NCBI RefSeq assembly: GCF_014642075.1
Contig: NZ_BMIK01000013.1
Span: forward strand, 83,952 to 147,951
Direction of reading: 5' to 3'
DNA: 64,000 nucleotides
Source of the DNA: Parapedobacter defluvii
Lineage (GTDB): Bacteria; Bacteroidota; Bacteroidia; Sphingobacteriales; Sphingobacteriaceae
Both the position numbers and the translations under genes were made by a program. The notes under the pieces were generated by a model. It did not search any database and had not been told where the DNA came from. It was given only the letters and a program-made list of their open reading frames with translations. How positions within the stretch are numbered: position 1 is the stretch's first letter; each line of letters begins with the position of its first letter. Positions 42,980-50,212 of this stretch are shown here, in pieces.

Positions 42980-44434
42980 TCAATCAACTATTTCCCAGTG
43001 CCCACCTTTGGCCGGCCCGATTCGCTTTATTTTTCCTAATTCTTTTAACTTCCTTATATTCTCTTCTATTTTCCGATCCGATATACCCACGATAATCGCC
43101 AATTCTTTGGCTGTTATTCTAGAATTGCCTTTAATAGCTGTCAAAATCACTTCTTGGTTTTGTGTCACCTTTTCTCCGACCTTTTCTCCGACCTTTTCTC
43201 CGACCTTTTCTCCGACCTTTTCTCCTAGACCATCGCGAAGCAACTCTACGGCGTTATAAACCGTTACACCGAATACGGTCATTTTATCAAAGTCGAAAAT
43301 AGCCTTTCCATTGCCGTTTTCGGTCAGTTCTTGCTGTACACTCAGTATACCTCTATTGAAGCGGTTTACATAACCAAGCACCTTCATGGCTTCCGCCAAG
43401 ATGGGGTTTCGATAATCATTTACCGTTGGAAAATTTTCAGGGCGCGCATTTCCGTATAACCCGCCCGGATTGACCACCTCGAGTCGGTCGGCAAATTCAT
43501 AGAATTTGACTGGTGCATTGGACTCATAATCTCGATGCATCACGGCATTCATCAATAATTCCCGAATGGCTAAATGTGGATAACTTCTTCTTGTTTCTTC
43601 ACGTAATGCGCTGACAAAAACGGGATGTTTCTGCTCGATAGTGGTTTCGATGAACGTATCAAGCTTGCCCAGGACAGTAACCAGATCGCCGGTAAATTTA
43701 TGTTCGTTGACAACTTTTGACGCTACGTCTTTTCCCTCAAATCGCACATATTGGATATAGGCTCCAAAATAGTAATACTCCGGATTGATACCAAAAAGCA
43801 GGATACCTGCATGCGTGGGGCAATGACTCTTAATATCGTAAAATCGGAGAGATGCAAGTTTGTATTCAACCGGCCGCTTATCTTGCTCCAGAATTTTCCT
43901 GTCTACAGCCCTGGGTAAATAATAGCCGTTGAATAAATCGGTCTTTAAATCTGACAGCGATGCTTCGGCACAAGGCCGTAGGTCAAACGTGGCACCCTGA
44001 ATACTTCTCTTTTCCATCAATATCCGCTCTTCAGATTCATTGGCCACTGCTTTTCGAGCGCCCACGCGGATCCAGATCTTGCCTTTGTACCGAACCGGAG
44101 GAAATAACGCGGGCTTAACTTCGATGACAATAACGTCTCCCTCGGGGAAAAATTGCTTATAAACGGACATGGCGGGCTGAGGCAGGATATTGCCGTCTGA
44201 ACGAATATTGGCCAAATCCTTCAATAACTTGTCCGTGGCCCGTAATCCGGATAGCCGGCCATTGTCTGCCACTCCGATAAAAAGATAGCCCGGAGCCTTG
44301 GTATTGGCCACATCGTTGGAGAACGCACAAATGGCTTCGCAGAACTTGTCTAGGTTATTTGTAGACACCGTCCGCTCTACCTGTTCACTTTCCAGGTCAG
44401 TTAAGTATTGCACTATTTGTTTTTCGTTAAGCAT
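42980..44434 (-). CDS. AlbA_2 (Schlafen-type ATP-binding) regulator with GEKV tandem repeat
   Basis: This 484-residue protein has an N-terminal AlbA_2 domain (TKAPGYLFIGVADNGRLSGL), a C-terminal-half HATPase/COG2865-like region (PHLAIRELLMNAVMHRDYES; FYEFADRLEVVNPGGLYG), five EKVG-type repeats at about 403-421 and a final winged helix (ILTAIKGNSRITAKELAIIV). COG2865 proteins are predicted transcription regulators or helicase-linked proteins and often travel with restriction or defence genes. It starts 2 bp after the previous gene's stop, so the two are co-transcribed. Function here is unproven. Confidence 0.8.
   Translation of the reverse strand: MLNEKQIVQYLTDLESEQVERTVSTNNLDKFCEAICAFSNDVANTKAPGYLFIGVADNGRLSGLRATDKLLKDLANIRSDGNILPQPAMSVYKQFFPEGDVIVIEVKPALFPPVRYKGKIWIRVGARKAVANESEERILMEKRSIQGATFDLRPCAEASLSDLKTDLFNGYYLPRAVDRKILEQDKRPVEYKLASLRFYDIKSHCPTHAGILLFGINPEYYYFGAYIQYVRFEGKDVASKVVNEHKFTGDLVTVLGKLDTFIETTIEQKHPVFVSALREETRRSYPHLAIRELLMNAVMHRDYESNAPVKFYEFADRLEVVNPGGLYGNARPENFPTVNDYRNPILAEAMKVLGYVNRFNRGILSVQQELTENGNGKAIFDFDKMTVFGVTVYNAVELLRDGLGEKVGEKVGEKVGEKVGEKVTQNQEVILTAIKGNSRITAKELAIIVGISDRKIEENIRKLKELGKIKRIGPAKGGHWEIVD
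43167..43226. repeat. 12-bp tandem repeat, five copies, coding for GEKV
   Basis: ACCTTTTCTCCG repeats perfectly four times and a fifth copy ends in T (43167-43226). On the minus strand it encodes consecutive GEKV units. Because 12 is a multiple of 3, copy-number change alters linker length without frameshift. Confidence 0.9.
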
Positions 44435-44436
44435 TT

Positions 44437-44940
44437 TTATTGCTCATACAAAACCAATCCTTTATCCAATTTTGTGCCGTTAATTGTAAACTCCACCTTC
44501 CGCCCAATTAATTCCTCCACCTTGGGGGTAAGCCGCTCCAGATACTCGGTATTCAGCGCAGGCCCCACGATGGCCACTTCAATGGTTCCGGTGTCCCTTC
44601 CTTCGGCATAGTCTCCCATCAACACAACCTGCTCCACCTCACCCATTCGGCTCAGCACGGTTTCGACAATTCGGTCCAATCCCAAATATTTGTGCACGAT
44701 ATCCTGCAACGAGCCAAACAACGGATGCTTCACATTCGCCCGGTACGAGACACGGTTCTGCTGGGCTTCTTTCTCCAAATACCCCGCTTCGGAAAGGTTA
44801 TTCAATTCCTTGCGGATGGCATTGGTGGATTCATTAAATTCCTCGGCCAGCCCCCGCATGTGGCCGCGGTTGGCCGCATTGATGAAAAATTTCACCAGCA
44901 AACGTAAACGGGTTTTGGAGGTAATGAGTGAATCAAGCAT
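44437..44940 (-). CDS. Winged-helix regulator with a degenerate MNT-type nucleotidyltransferase domain
   Basis: From ATG 44940 the protein has 167 residues (a longer frame to 44994 is possible). Residues about 10-85 form an ArsR-like winged helix (LVKFFINAANRGHMRGLAEE; NAIRKELNNLSEAGYLEKEA). The rest looks like a minimal nucleotidyltransferase fold, with VVLMGDYAEGRDTGTIEVAI where active enzymes have GSxARG...SDIDL; the metal-binding Asp pair is missing. Such proteins stand near polysaccharide loci in Bacteroidota, so it may regulate the operon that follows. Catalysis is unlikely. Confidence 0.75.
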   Translation of the reverse strand: MLDSLITSKTRLRLLVKFFINAANRGHMRGLAEEFNESTNAIRKELNNLSEAGYLEKEAQQNRVSYRANVKHPLFGSLQDIVHKYLGLDRIVETVLSRMGEVEQVVLMGDYAEGRDTGTIEVAIVGPALNTEYLERLTPKVEELIGRKVEFTINGTKLDKGLVLYEQ

Positions 44941-45003
44941 GTAAACGACAAACCAATTGAGCAACAAAAGTACTCTTTTTTTGGAAAAGTGCAACGGAGA
45001 AAT

Positions 45004-46134
45004 TTAGCTCTCAAGCAAAAACGCCTGGAAGTTTTCGGGAGTTAGGATATGGGCCTCCGTACCCGGGTATGCATCCAGGAATGTTTTGGGAAAGCGGGCT
45101 TTGGTGTTGACATTCCATTTGAATTCGTACGCGTTCATTTGGCCGTTTCGTTCCTCGATGTAATCGACTTCCTGCTGTGCGTGTGTCCGCCAAAAGTAGC
45201 GGTTGCAATTGATCTCCCGATAAGCCAGGTATTTGACCCGTTCGCTTACAACAAAATTTTCCCAAAGCGCTCCGATGTCCTGCCGCAAGGCAACCGGACT
45301 GAATTGATTGATAACCGCATTGCGGAGCCCGTTGTCGTAGAAATAGAATTTCCGGCTTTTTTTCAACTCGTTGCGTAGGTTTCGGCTAAGCGATCCCAGC
45401 CGGAAGACGATGAACGACTTTTCAAGCAGATCGACGTATTTCTCGGTCGTCTCATTGTCCAGTCCGGTCAGTTGCCCCAACTCATTAAAGGACACCTCAT
45501 TGCCCAGCTGAAAAGCCAGCGCCTGAACGAGCCGTTCCATTTTGTCTGGTTTCTGTATGCGTTCCCACGTGAGGATGTCTTTATACAGGTAACTACCGGA
45601 CAATTGCTTCAGTCGTACTTCTTCCTCGCCCGGATTATTCACGATCTCCGGATAATAGCCGTAAATCAGCCGATGGTTTAAAAGCCGGTTTTCTTCCATA
45701 AAACCATGATGGTTCACCATTTCGCCGAACGAAAAGGGATATAGGCGGTATTCCCACTTGCGGCCGGTGAGCGGTTCGTTGATCCGATTTGCCAAATCAA
45801 ATGCAGAAGACCCGGTTGCAATAACCTTAACGCCCGGAATCTGATCCACGATAAGTTTAATGCACAAACCGATGTTCTCGATGCGCTGGGCTTCGTCGAT
45901 GACCAGCGTCTTGGCCGCACCGATATACTGCCTGAGCATCGTTGCAGTGGGATTGGCCAACAGTGTACGCACATCTGCGTCATCTCCGCTCCATTCAACA
46001 ACCTTTTGCTGGAATGCCGGGGCAAGCTGCTTTAATAAGGTACTTTTACCAACCTGCCGGGGCCCCAAAAGAATGATCGCTTTTTCGTCAGCAAGTCGGC
46101 CGTGCACAGACTGGGTAATATCTCTATTAATCAT
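45004..46134 (-). CDS. AAA ATPase with DUF4143 C-terminal domain (third of three)
   Basis: This 376-residue protein has Walker A LGPRQVGKSTLLKQLA (about 22-37), Walker B LVIDEAQRIENIG, TGSSAFDLANR and the DUF4143 part (LAFQLGNEVSFNELGQLTGL), with a C-terminal QQEVDYIEERNGQMNAYEFKW nuclease-like pattern. It resembles the genes at 16277 and 17739 but is a distinct subgroup. Its promoter region is a perfect 23-bp inverted repeat, 2 bp before the start codon. It is divergent to the Rrf2 gene. Role unproven. Confidence 0.86.
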   Translation of the reverse strand: MINRDITQSVHGRLADEKAIILLGPRQVGKSTLLKQLAPAFQQKVVEWSGDDADVRTLLANPTATMLRQYIGAAKTLVIDEAQRIENIGLCIKLIVDQIPGVKVIATGSSAFDLANRINEPLTGRKWEYRLYPFSFGEMVNHHGFMEENRLLNHRLIYGYYPEIVNNPGEEEVRLKQLSGSYLYKDILTWERIQKPDKMERLVQALAFQLGNEVSFNELGQLTGLDNETTEKYVDLLEKSFIVFRLGSLSRNLRNELKKSRKFYFYDNGLRNAVINQFSPVALRQDIGALWENFVVSERVKYLAYREINCNRYFWRTHAQQEVDYIEERNGQMNAYEFKWNVNTKARFPKTFLDAYPGTEAHILTPENFQAFLLES

Positions 46135-46135
46135 G

Positions 46136-46193
46136 AATTTTGCGATTTCATTCGCAAATATACTATAAATTTTGCGAATGAAATCGCAAAATT
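46136..46193 (-). promoter_or_regulatory. Perfect 23-bp inverted repeat over the promoter of the third DUF4143 ATPase
   Basis: Arms 46136-46158 and 46171-46193 are perfect inverted complements of 23 bp with a 12-nt AT-rich spacer; each arm holds TTTTGCGATTTC. On the minus strand TATATTTG (46162-46155), a perfect -7 element, spans the inner edge of the proximal arm. The transcript would start near 46148, so the proximal arm also lies in the leader. Arrangement fits a strong repressor site or a leader hairpin. Confidence 0.65.
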
Positions 46194-46335
46194 TGTTATT
46201 TTAGCATCCGTTTCCTCCCGTTTTTTGTGGGGGGCTATCAGGTTCATCTACGGCAGGAGCAGCTCAAAAGAAAAGATGTGTTGATACAAGCGTATTAGCG
46301 AAGACGCGGAATCGCAAAGAGGCTGAATTGCGGTT

Positions 46336-46365
46336 TTGCAAATGGATAGTTAATTCGTACCTTTG
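46336..46365 (+). promoter_or_regulatory. Bacteroidota-type promoter of the Rrf2 gene
   Basis: TTG (46336-46338), 19 bp, then TACCTTTG (46358-46365), a perfect consensus pair. The ATG at 46386 is 20 bp downstream of the -7 element, so the leader is short. Confidence 0.6.
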
Positions 46366-46385
46366 TTATTTATTAACAATTCGGA

Positions 46386-46823
46386 ATGTTATCCAAAAAA
46401 ACCAAATATGCCATCAAAGCACTGATCGTCCTAGGCCGGAATTACGGCAAGGAGCCGATGCAGATCTTACGCATTGCAGAGGAGGAGCGCATTCCAAAGA
46501 AATTCCTGGAACAAATTCTGCTGGAAATGCGTAACGCGGGAATCCTGTATAGCAAGAAGGGCGCGGGGGGAGGCTATAGCCTCAACAAAGCACCGGAAGA
46601 CATCCGCCTTTCCCAGGTGATGCGCCTGATTGATGGTCCCATTGCGCTGTTGCCTTGTGTAAGCCTGAACTTTTACCGGAGCTGCGATGAATGCAAATCG
46701 GAAGAGGTTTGCGGGATAAGGGACACGTTTATTGACGTGCGCAATGCAATGCTTCAAATCCTGAATGATACCAGCATAGCCGATATTATCAACAAAGAGG
46801 CGCGCTTGGCGTTGGATGTTTGA
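46386..46823 (+). CDS. Rrf2-family transcriptional regulator with a cysteine cluster
   Basis: This 145-residue protein has an Rrf2 winged helix at the N-terminus (SKKTKYAIKALIVLGRNYGK; IPKKFLEQILLEMRNAGIL; GAGGGYSLNKAPEDIRLSQV) and a later Cys cluster (C at about 97, 107, 110 and 116; PCVSLNFYRSCDECKSEEVC). In relatives such Cys residues bind an Fe-S cluster or sense redox or sulfur status. No obvious target operon follows; the downstream genes are a convergent toxin-antitoxin pair. The Fe-S role is inference. Confidence 0.87.
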   Translation: MLSKKTKYAIKALIVLGRNYGKEPMQILRIAEEERIPKKFLEQILLEMRNAGILYSKKGAGGGYSLNKAPEDIRLSQVMRLIDGPIALLPCVSLNFYRSCDECKSEEVCGIRDTFIDVRNAMLQILNDTSIADIINKEARLALDV

Positions 46824-46836
46824 TGAAGGCAGTTAG

Positions 46837-47094
46837 TTATTCGTAAATATTTTTTCGGTGACCAATTGCAATAACATCAATAATCAATTGACTATCTACA
46901 ATTTCATAAATAATTCGATAATCACCGCTCCGGATCCGGTAAGCATCCCGTCCTTTTAATTTTTTATAACCAAATGGTCGGGGATTATCTGCTAAGGAAG
47001 AAATAGATTGAAGAATTGACGATGCGATTTGGTCAGGAAGTTTATCAAGTTGTTTTTCAGCTTTCTTGGTTAATACAACAGCGTATTTAGGCAT
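46837..47094 (-). CDS. RelE/ParE-family mRNA-interferase or gyrase-type toxin
   Basis: This 85-residue protein has the RelE/ParE fold pattern: AVVLTKKAEKQLDKLPDQIA, NPRPFGYKKLKGRDAYRIRS, GDYRIIYEIVDSQLIIDVIA, IGHRKNIYE. The GDYRIIYEI and HRKNIY ends are characteristic of RelE-type toxins. It overlaps the upstream antitoxin by 8 bp. Both come from one promoter at 47321-47350. RNase activity at the ribosome is probable for this branch but not shown. Confidence 0.87.
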   Translation of the reverse strand: MPKYAVVLTKKAEKQLDKLPDQIASSILQSISSLADNPRPFGYKKLKGRDAYRIRSGDYRIIYEIVDSQLIIDVIAIGHRKNIYE

Positions 47095-47290
47095 GGTTTA
47101 GTTTGCGTTTCACTATATATTCTTCAAGCGAAGTCCGAGTACCATTATCAGACTTCTTGACTTCGTCATAAAGCCTTATGTCTTCTAATTCTTCCAATTC
47201 TTGGAGTAATTTTTCAAATTCAGCATCGCGCAAAACCACAAGCCTATTACCGGCAGTATCTGTAATATATTGAGGGTTTAATGCGATCAT
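47087..47290 (-). CDS. Phd/YefM-like antitoxin of the RelE pair
   Basis: From ATG 47290 the protein has 67 residues; the frame extends to 47350 but the promoter -7 element lies at 47321-47328. The sequence has an N-terminal DNA-binding-like part (ALNPQYITDTAGNRLVVLRD) and an acidic tail (KLLQELEELEDIRLYDEVKK), as usual for antitoxins that wrap RelE. It precedes and overlaps the toxin gene. Expected to repress its own promoter with the toxin as co-repressor. Confidence 0.78.
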   Translation of the reverse strand: MIALNPQYITDTAGNRLVVLRDAEFEKLLQELEELEDIRLYDEVKKSDNGTRTSLEEYIVKRKLNHA

Positions 47291-47320
47291 GGTTTCTCGT
47301 ATGTTAATTCCAATGGAACA

Positions 47321-47350
47321 CAAAGTTACGCATTCAACGTTATAAATCAA
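47321..47350 (-). promoter_or_regulatory. Bacteroidota-type promoter of the toxin-antitoxin pair
   Basis: On the minus strand TTG (47350-47348), 19 bp, then TAACTTTG (47328-47321), a perfect consensus. It fixes the antitoxin start at 47290. Confidence 0.6.
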
Positions 47351-47383
47351 ACATTTTAAACTCCTCCTGCGTTTTCTTCCGTA

Positions 47384-48949
47384 ATGAGACCCTTTTGGAA
47401 GTGGGCGATCGGTATAACCGCGGGCCTAATCGTTATCCTATTTTCAGTCAACTGGTACGTAAACCACCGTGTAAAGCCCAAGTTAGCGGCAAAACTGAAA
47501 GAGCGTATCCTTTCCGAGACAGACGGCCAATACCGATTGGCATATGATCGGCTGAGTTTATCCCTGCTTCGCGGGAATATAACGGCAACGGATGTGAGGG
47601 TGGAAAGTAAAACTCACCAGGCGCACATAAGCCGGCTGCAGATCAGCGGCGCGGGGTTGCTTAGGCTACTTATCGCTAACCAGTTACATATAAATACGAT
47701 TGTGCTTGATACACCGTCGGTAACCCTGCTTCTCCATCCGAAAAACGATACTACTACCGTAGATACTGGTTCGAAGCCACTGATGAAAAAACTAAATGAG
47801 GCAGTATCCCACATACGGGTGAAACGCTTCGTCCTGCGGGGAGGCCAATTGGAAACGAAGGAAGAAGGCAATGCGGCCCACTTGCAGGTTCAACATATTA
47901 ACGTAACCGCACGGGATATCCGTATTGATTCGACGTCCTTCCGGGATACTTCCCGTTTATATGGTGCAGGGTCTATCGATATACGGGTACAGAAGTTGGA
48001 TTACCTCCGGCCGGACAGTCTTTATGTTCTTCATGCCGGACCGCTACATTTCCAAACGGAGGGGCGGGAACTGTTGGTCGACAGCCTGCACTATGGTATT
48101 ACCGTGAGTAAGGCTGAATTTTATCGCCGGGTACGCCAAGCGAAAGATATAGCGGATATGACGGTGGCGCGCATCCGTTTAACGGGGATCAATGGATCAA
48201 GTTGGGTAAAAAGGAAGCTACTGGCAGCAGAAGCCCTACACATCGACAGCGGGAGTATAACGATCTATAAGGACAAAACACAACCCAATCCGCCGGAAAA
48301 TAAAATCGGTAAATCTCCGCATCAGCAATTGCTACGCCTGAAACAGCCCCTGTCCATCGACTCAATCCTATTCAGCGCAATGGATGTCCGCTTTACCGAG
48401 GTAAGCGATCAAACCGGAAAAGCGGGAACCGTAACCTTTGAACAAACCAGCGGCATCTTCCGGAACGTAACCAACGATTCTTCTGTTTTGACCCAGGACC
48501 GGTACATGCGGCTGCATGCGCGCTCACGCGTAATGGGCACTGGCAATTTATCGGTGGATTTTCGTTTCGATTTGTTGGATAGTTTGGGAGCACATACCTA
48601 TACCGCAAAACTGGCTGCTATGGATGGAACTGCTTTTAACCGCATGATTACACCACATCTTAATGTGGAAGTCGAAAGTGCCGCGATAAAGGGATTACGT
48701 TTTGAAATGGAGGCCAATGACCTTCGAACAAAAGGTACCTTGCAACTGGACTACGACAAGCTGAAGGTAAAGTTCCCTGTTCTTTCATTTTTCGCCAACC
48801 GGTTTTTACTCCACGATAGTAATCCGGATGCCAATGGTGTACGCCATACAGGGAACGTGTACATAGACCGACCCCTGGACTTTTCGTTTTTTAAGATGAT
48901 TTGGCGTAGTATACGTGAAGGAACGATGGGGGTAGTGAGTGGTCGGTGA
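47384..48949 (+). CDS. AsmA-like/DUF748-type membrane-anchored protein (paralogue of 57217)
   Basis: This 521-residue protein has an N-terminal helix (FWKWAIGITAGLIVILFSVN) and a long periplasmic beta-rich region. The motif IGKSPHQQLLRLKQPLSIDS and the C-terminal DSNPDANGVRHTGNVYIDRP recur in the 590-residue protein at 57217-58989. Such AsmA-like proteins are thought to bridge membranes for lipid transport or envelope homeostasis. The last residues (VVSGR) are encoded by the heptamer tract that begins here. Start ATG 47384 directly follows the divergent toxin-antitoxin promoter region. Confidence 0.75.
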   Translation: MRPFWKWAIGITAGLIVILFSVNWYVNHRVKPKLAAKLKERILSETDGQYRLAYDRLSLSLLRGNITATDVRVESKTHQAHISRLQISGAGLLRLLIANQLHINTIVLDTPSVTLLLHPKNDTTTVDTGSKPLMKKLNEAVSHIRVKRFVLRGGQLETKEEGNAAHLQVQHINVTARDIRIDSTSFRDTSRLYGAGSIDIRVQKLDYLRPDSLYVLHAGPLHFQTEGRELLVDSLHYGITVSKAEFYRRVRQAKDIADMTVARIRLTGINGSSWVKRKLLAAEALHIDSGSITIYKDKTQPNPPENKIGKSPHQQLLRLKQPLSIDSILFSAMDVRFTEVSDQTGKAGTVTFEQTSGIFRNVTNDSSVLTQDRYMRLHARSRVMGTGNLSVDFRFDLLDSLGAHTYTAKLAAMDGTAFNRMITPHLNVEVESAAIKGLRFEMEANDLRTKGTLQLDYDKLKVKFPVLSFFANRFLLHDSNPDANGVRHTGNVYIDRPLDFSFFKMIWRSIREGTMGVVSGR

Positions 48950-49062
48950 TGGGTGGTCAGTGATGGGTGGTGGGTGGTCAGTGGTCAGTGATGGGTGGTC
49001 AGTGATGGGTGGTCGGTGATGGGTGGTCAGTGATGGGTGGCCGGTGGTCAGGATTCAGGGGG
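48931..49062 (+). repeat. Heptanucleotide repeat tract A (G-rich on plus strand)
   Basis: Tandem and degenerate 7-mers such as GGTGGTC, AGTGATG and GGTGATG; pairs make a 14-bp period (GGTGGTCAGTGATG). The tract carries the stop codon of the AsmA-like gene and reaches the stop of the convergent Ldh gene. Confidence 0.85.
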
Positions 49063-50128
49063 GTGTGATTCCAAATTTAGCAGCTAATGCATTTAAATCC
49101 TGCCATACTGCCTCAACCAAGGGAATCCCATTTTTCCGGCGATCCAGTGCAGCCTCGTATTCCGGCTCTCCAGGGATGATGACGGGCTGTTCATTGTCCA
49201 CGCGTTTGGCTTGTTTGAAGCGTGTAATCCACTGATCCATGTTGGCCTTGAACTCAGCTACAGGACGGAATCCATCCACGCGCATGGCACCGACGAAATG
49301 ACCAATCCCCTGGCCGGGTTGGTCGGCTACCGGTTGGAGATAAGCCACAAAAGGGGGTACCCATGGCCCATAATTGGCACCGGACAATACGCCGGAAAGG
49401 ATGTCGACAATGGCGGAAAGGCCAAAGCCTTTGTGGCTGCCGTGGTCGCGGTCGCTTCCCAAAGGGAGCAGGGTCCCGCCCTGTTTAACGGCGGTTGCAT
49501 CGGTGGTAGGCTGGCCTTCTGCATCAAGCACCCACCCTTCAGGAATCGGTTTACCGGCACGTTCAGCGACCTCCAGCTTGCCATTGGCAGCGGCAGAAGT
49601 AGCCATATCGACCACTACCGGTGGGTAGCTGCCCGCGGGAAATGCATAACAAATCGGATTGGTACCCAACAGCCGTTCGGATGAAAAGGTGGGGGCAACC
49701 AACGGACTGGCATTCGTGAGCGCATAGCCGATCATTTCCTGCTCAACGGCTCTGAGCGCATGGTAGCCGGCAATACCGAAGTGATTGGAGTTGCGGATGG
49801 ATACCCAACCGGACCCGTATTGCCGTGCTTTCTCGATGGCAAGATTCATCGCAAAAGGTGCAGTGACAAGCCCCAGGCCACGATCGCCATCAACCGTGGC
49901 GGTTGTCGGAGTTTCGTGCACTATGCGGATATGAGGAGCGGGATTGAGCCGGCCACCTTCCCATAGCCGTACGTAACCGCTGAGCCGGGCAACACCGTGT
50001 GAGTCAATACCACGCAGGTCAGCCGCCAGTAATACATCTGCCGCCAGCTCGGCATCTGCCTCGGGGCAGCCCATGGCCTTGAATACGTTAACTGTAAAAT
50101 CCCTCAGTTTTTGTTCCGAAATTTTCAA
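49055..50128 (-). CDS. Ldh/YiaK-type malate/lactate/ureidoglycolate dehydrogenase
   Basis: With TTG 50128 the protein has 357 residues, MKISEQKLRDFTVNVFKAMG, as in relatives. A GTG at 50170 is possible but would encode 14 extra residues partly from the heptamer tract. Signature parts are ADLRGIDSHGVARLSGYVR, ISNSNHFG-like (VSIRNSNHFGIAGYHAL), GLGLVTAPFAM and HGSHKGFGLSAIVDILSGVL. These NAD(P)-dependent enzymes reduce 2-keto acids to 2-hydroxy acids. Substrate unknown; no clear pathway partner adjoins. Confidence 0.85.
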   Translation of the reverse strand: MKISEQKLRDFTVNVFKAMGCPEADAELAADVLLAADLRGIDSHGVARLSGYVRLWEGGRLNPAPHIRIVHETPTTATVDGDRGLGLVTAPFAMNLAIEKARQYGSGWVSIRNSNHFGIAGYHALRAVEQEMIGYALTNASPLVAPTFSSERLLGTNPICYAFPAGSYPPVVVDMATSAAANGKLEVAERAGKPIPEGWVLDAEGQPTTDATAVKQGGTLLPLGSDRDHGSHKGFGLSAIVDILSGVLSGANYGPWVPPFVAYLQPVADQPGQGIGHFVGAMRVDGFRPVAEFKANMDQWITRFKQAKRVDNEQPVIIPGEPEYEAALDRRKNGIPLVEAVWQDLNALAAKFGITPP

Positions 50129-50150
50129 TTCTTCTTTCTGCTTATATCGA

Positions 50151-50212
50151 CCCAACCGACCACCCTTCACCGATCACTGACCACCGATCACTCACAACCA
50201 ATCACCCACCAC
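50151..50212 (-). repeat. Heptanucleotide repeat tract B (G-rich on minus strand)
   Basis: Reads as CACCGATCACTGACCACC and similar on the plus strand, complementary to the GGTGGTC/AGTGATG units. It lies between the Ldh start and the M1 peptidase stop. Confidence 0.8.

Noticed and set aside
43167..43226. 12-bp repeats as CRISPR or regulatory iterons
   Set aside because: They lie in frame inside a coding region and encode GEKV units.
49129..50170. GTG 50170 as start of the Ldh-family dehydrogenase
   Set aside because: The extra residues derive partly from heptamer tract B; the family-typical start MKISEQ follows from TTG 50128.
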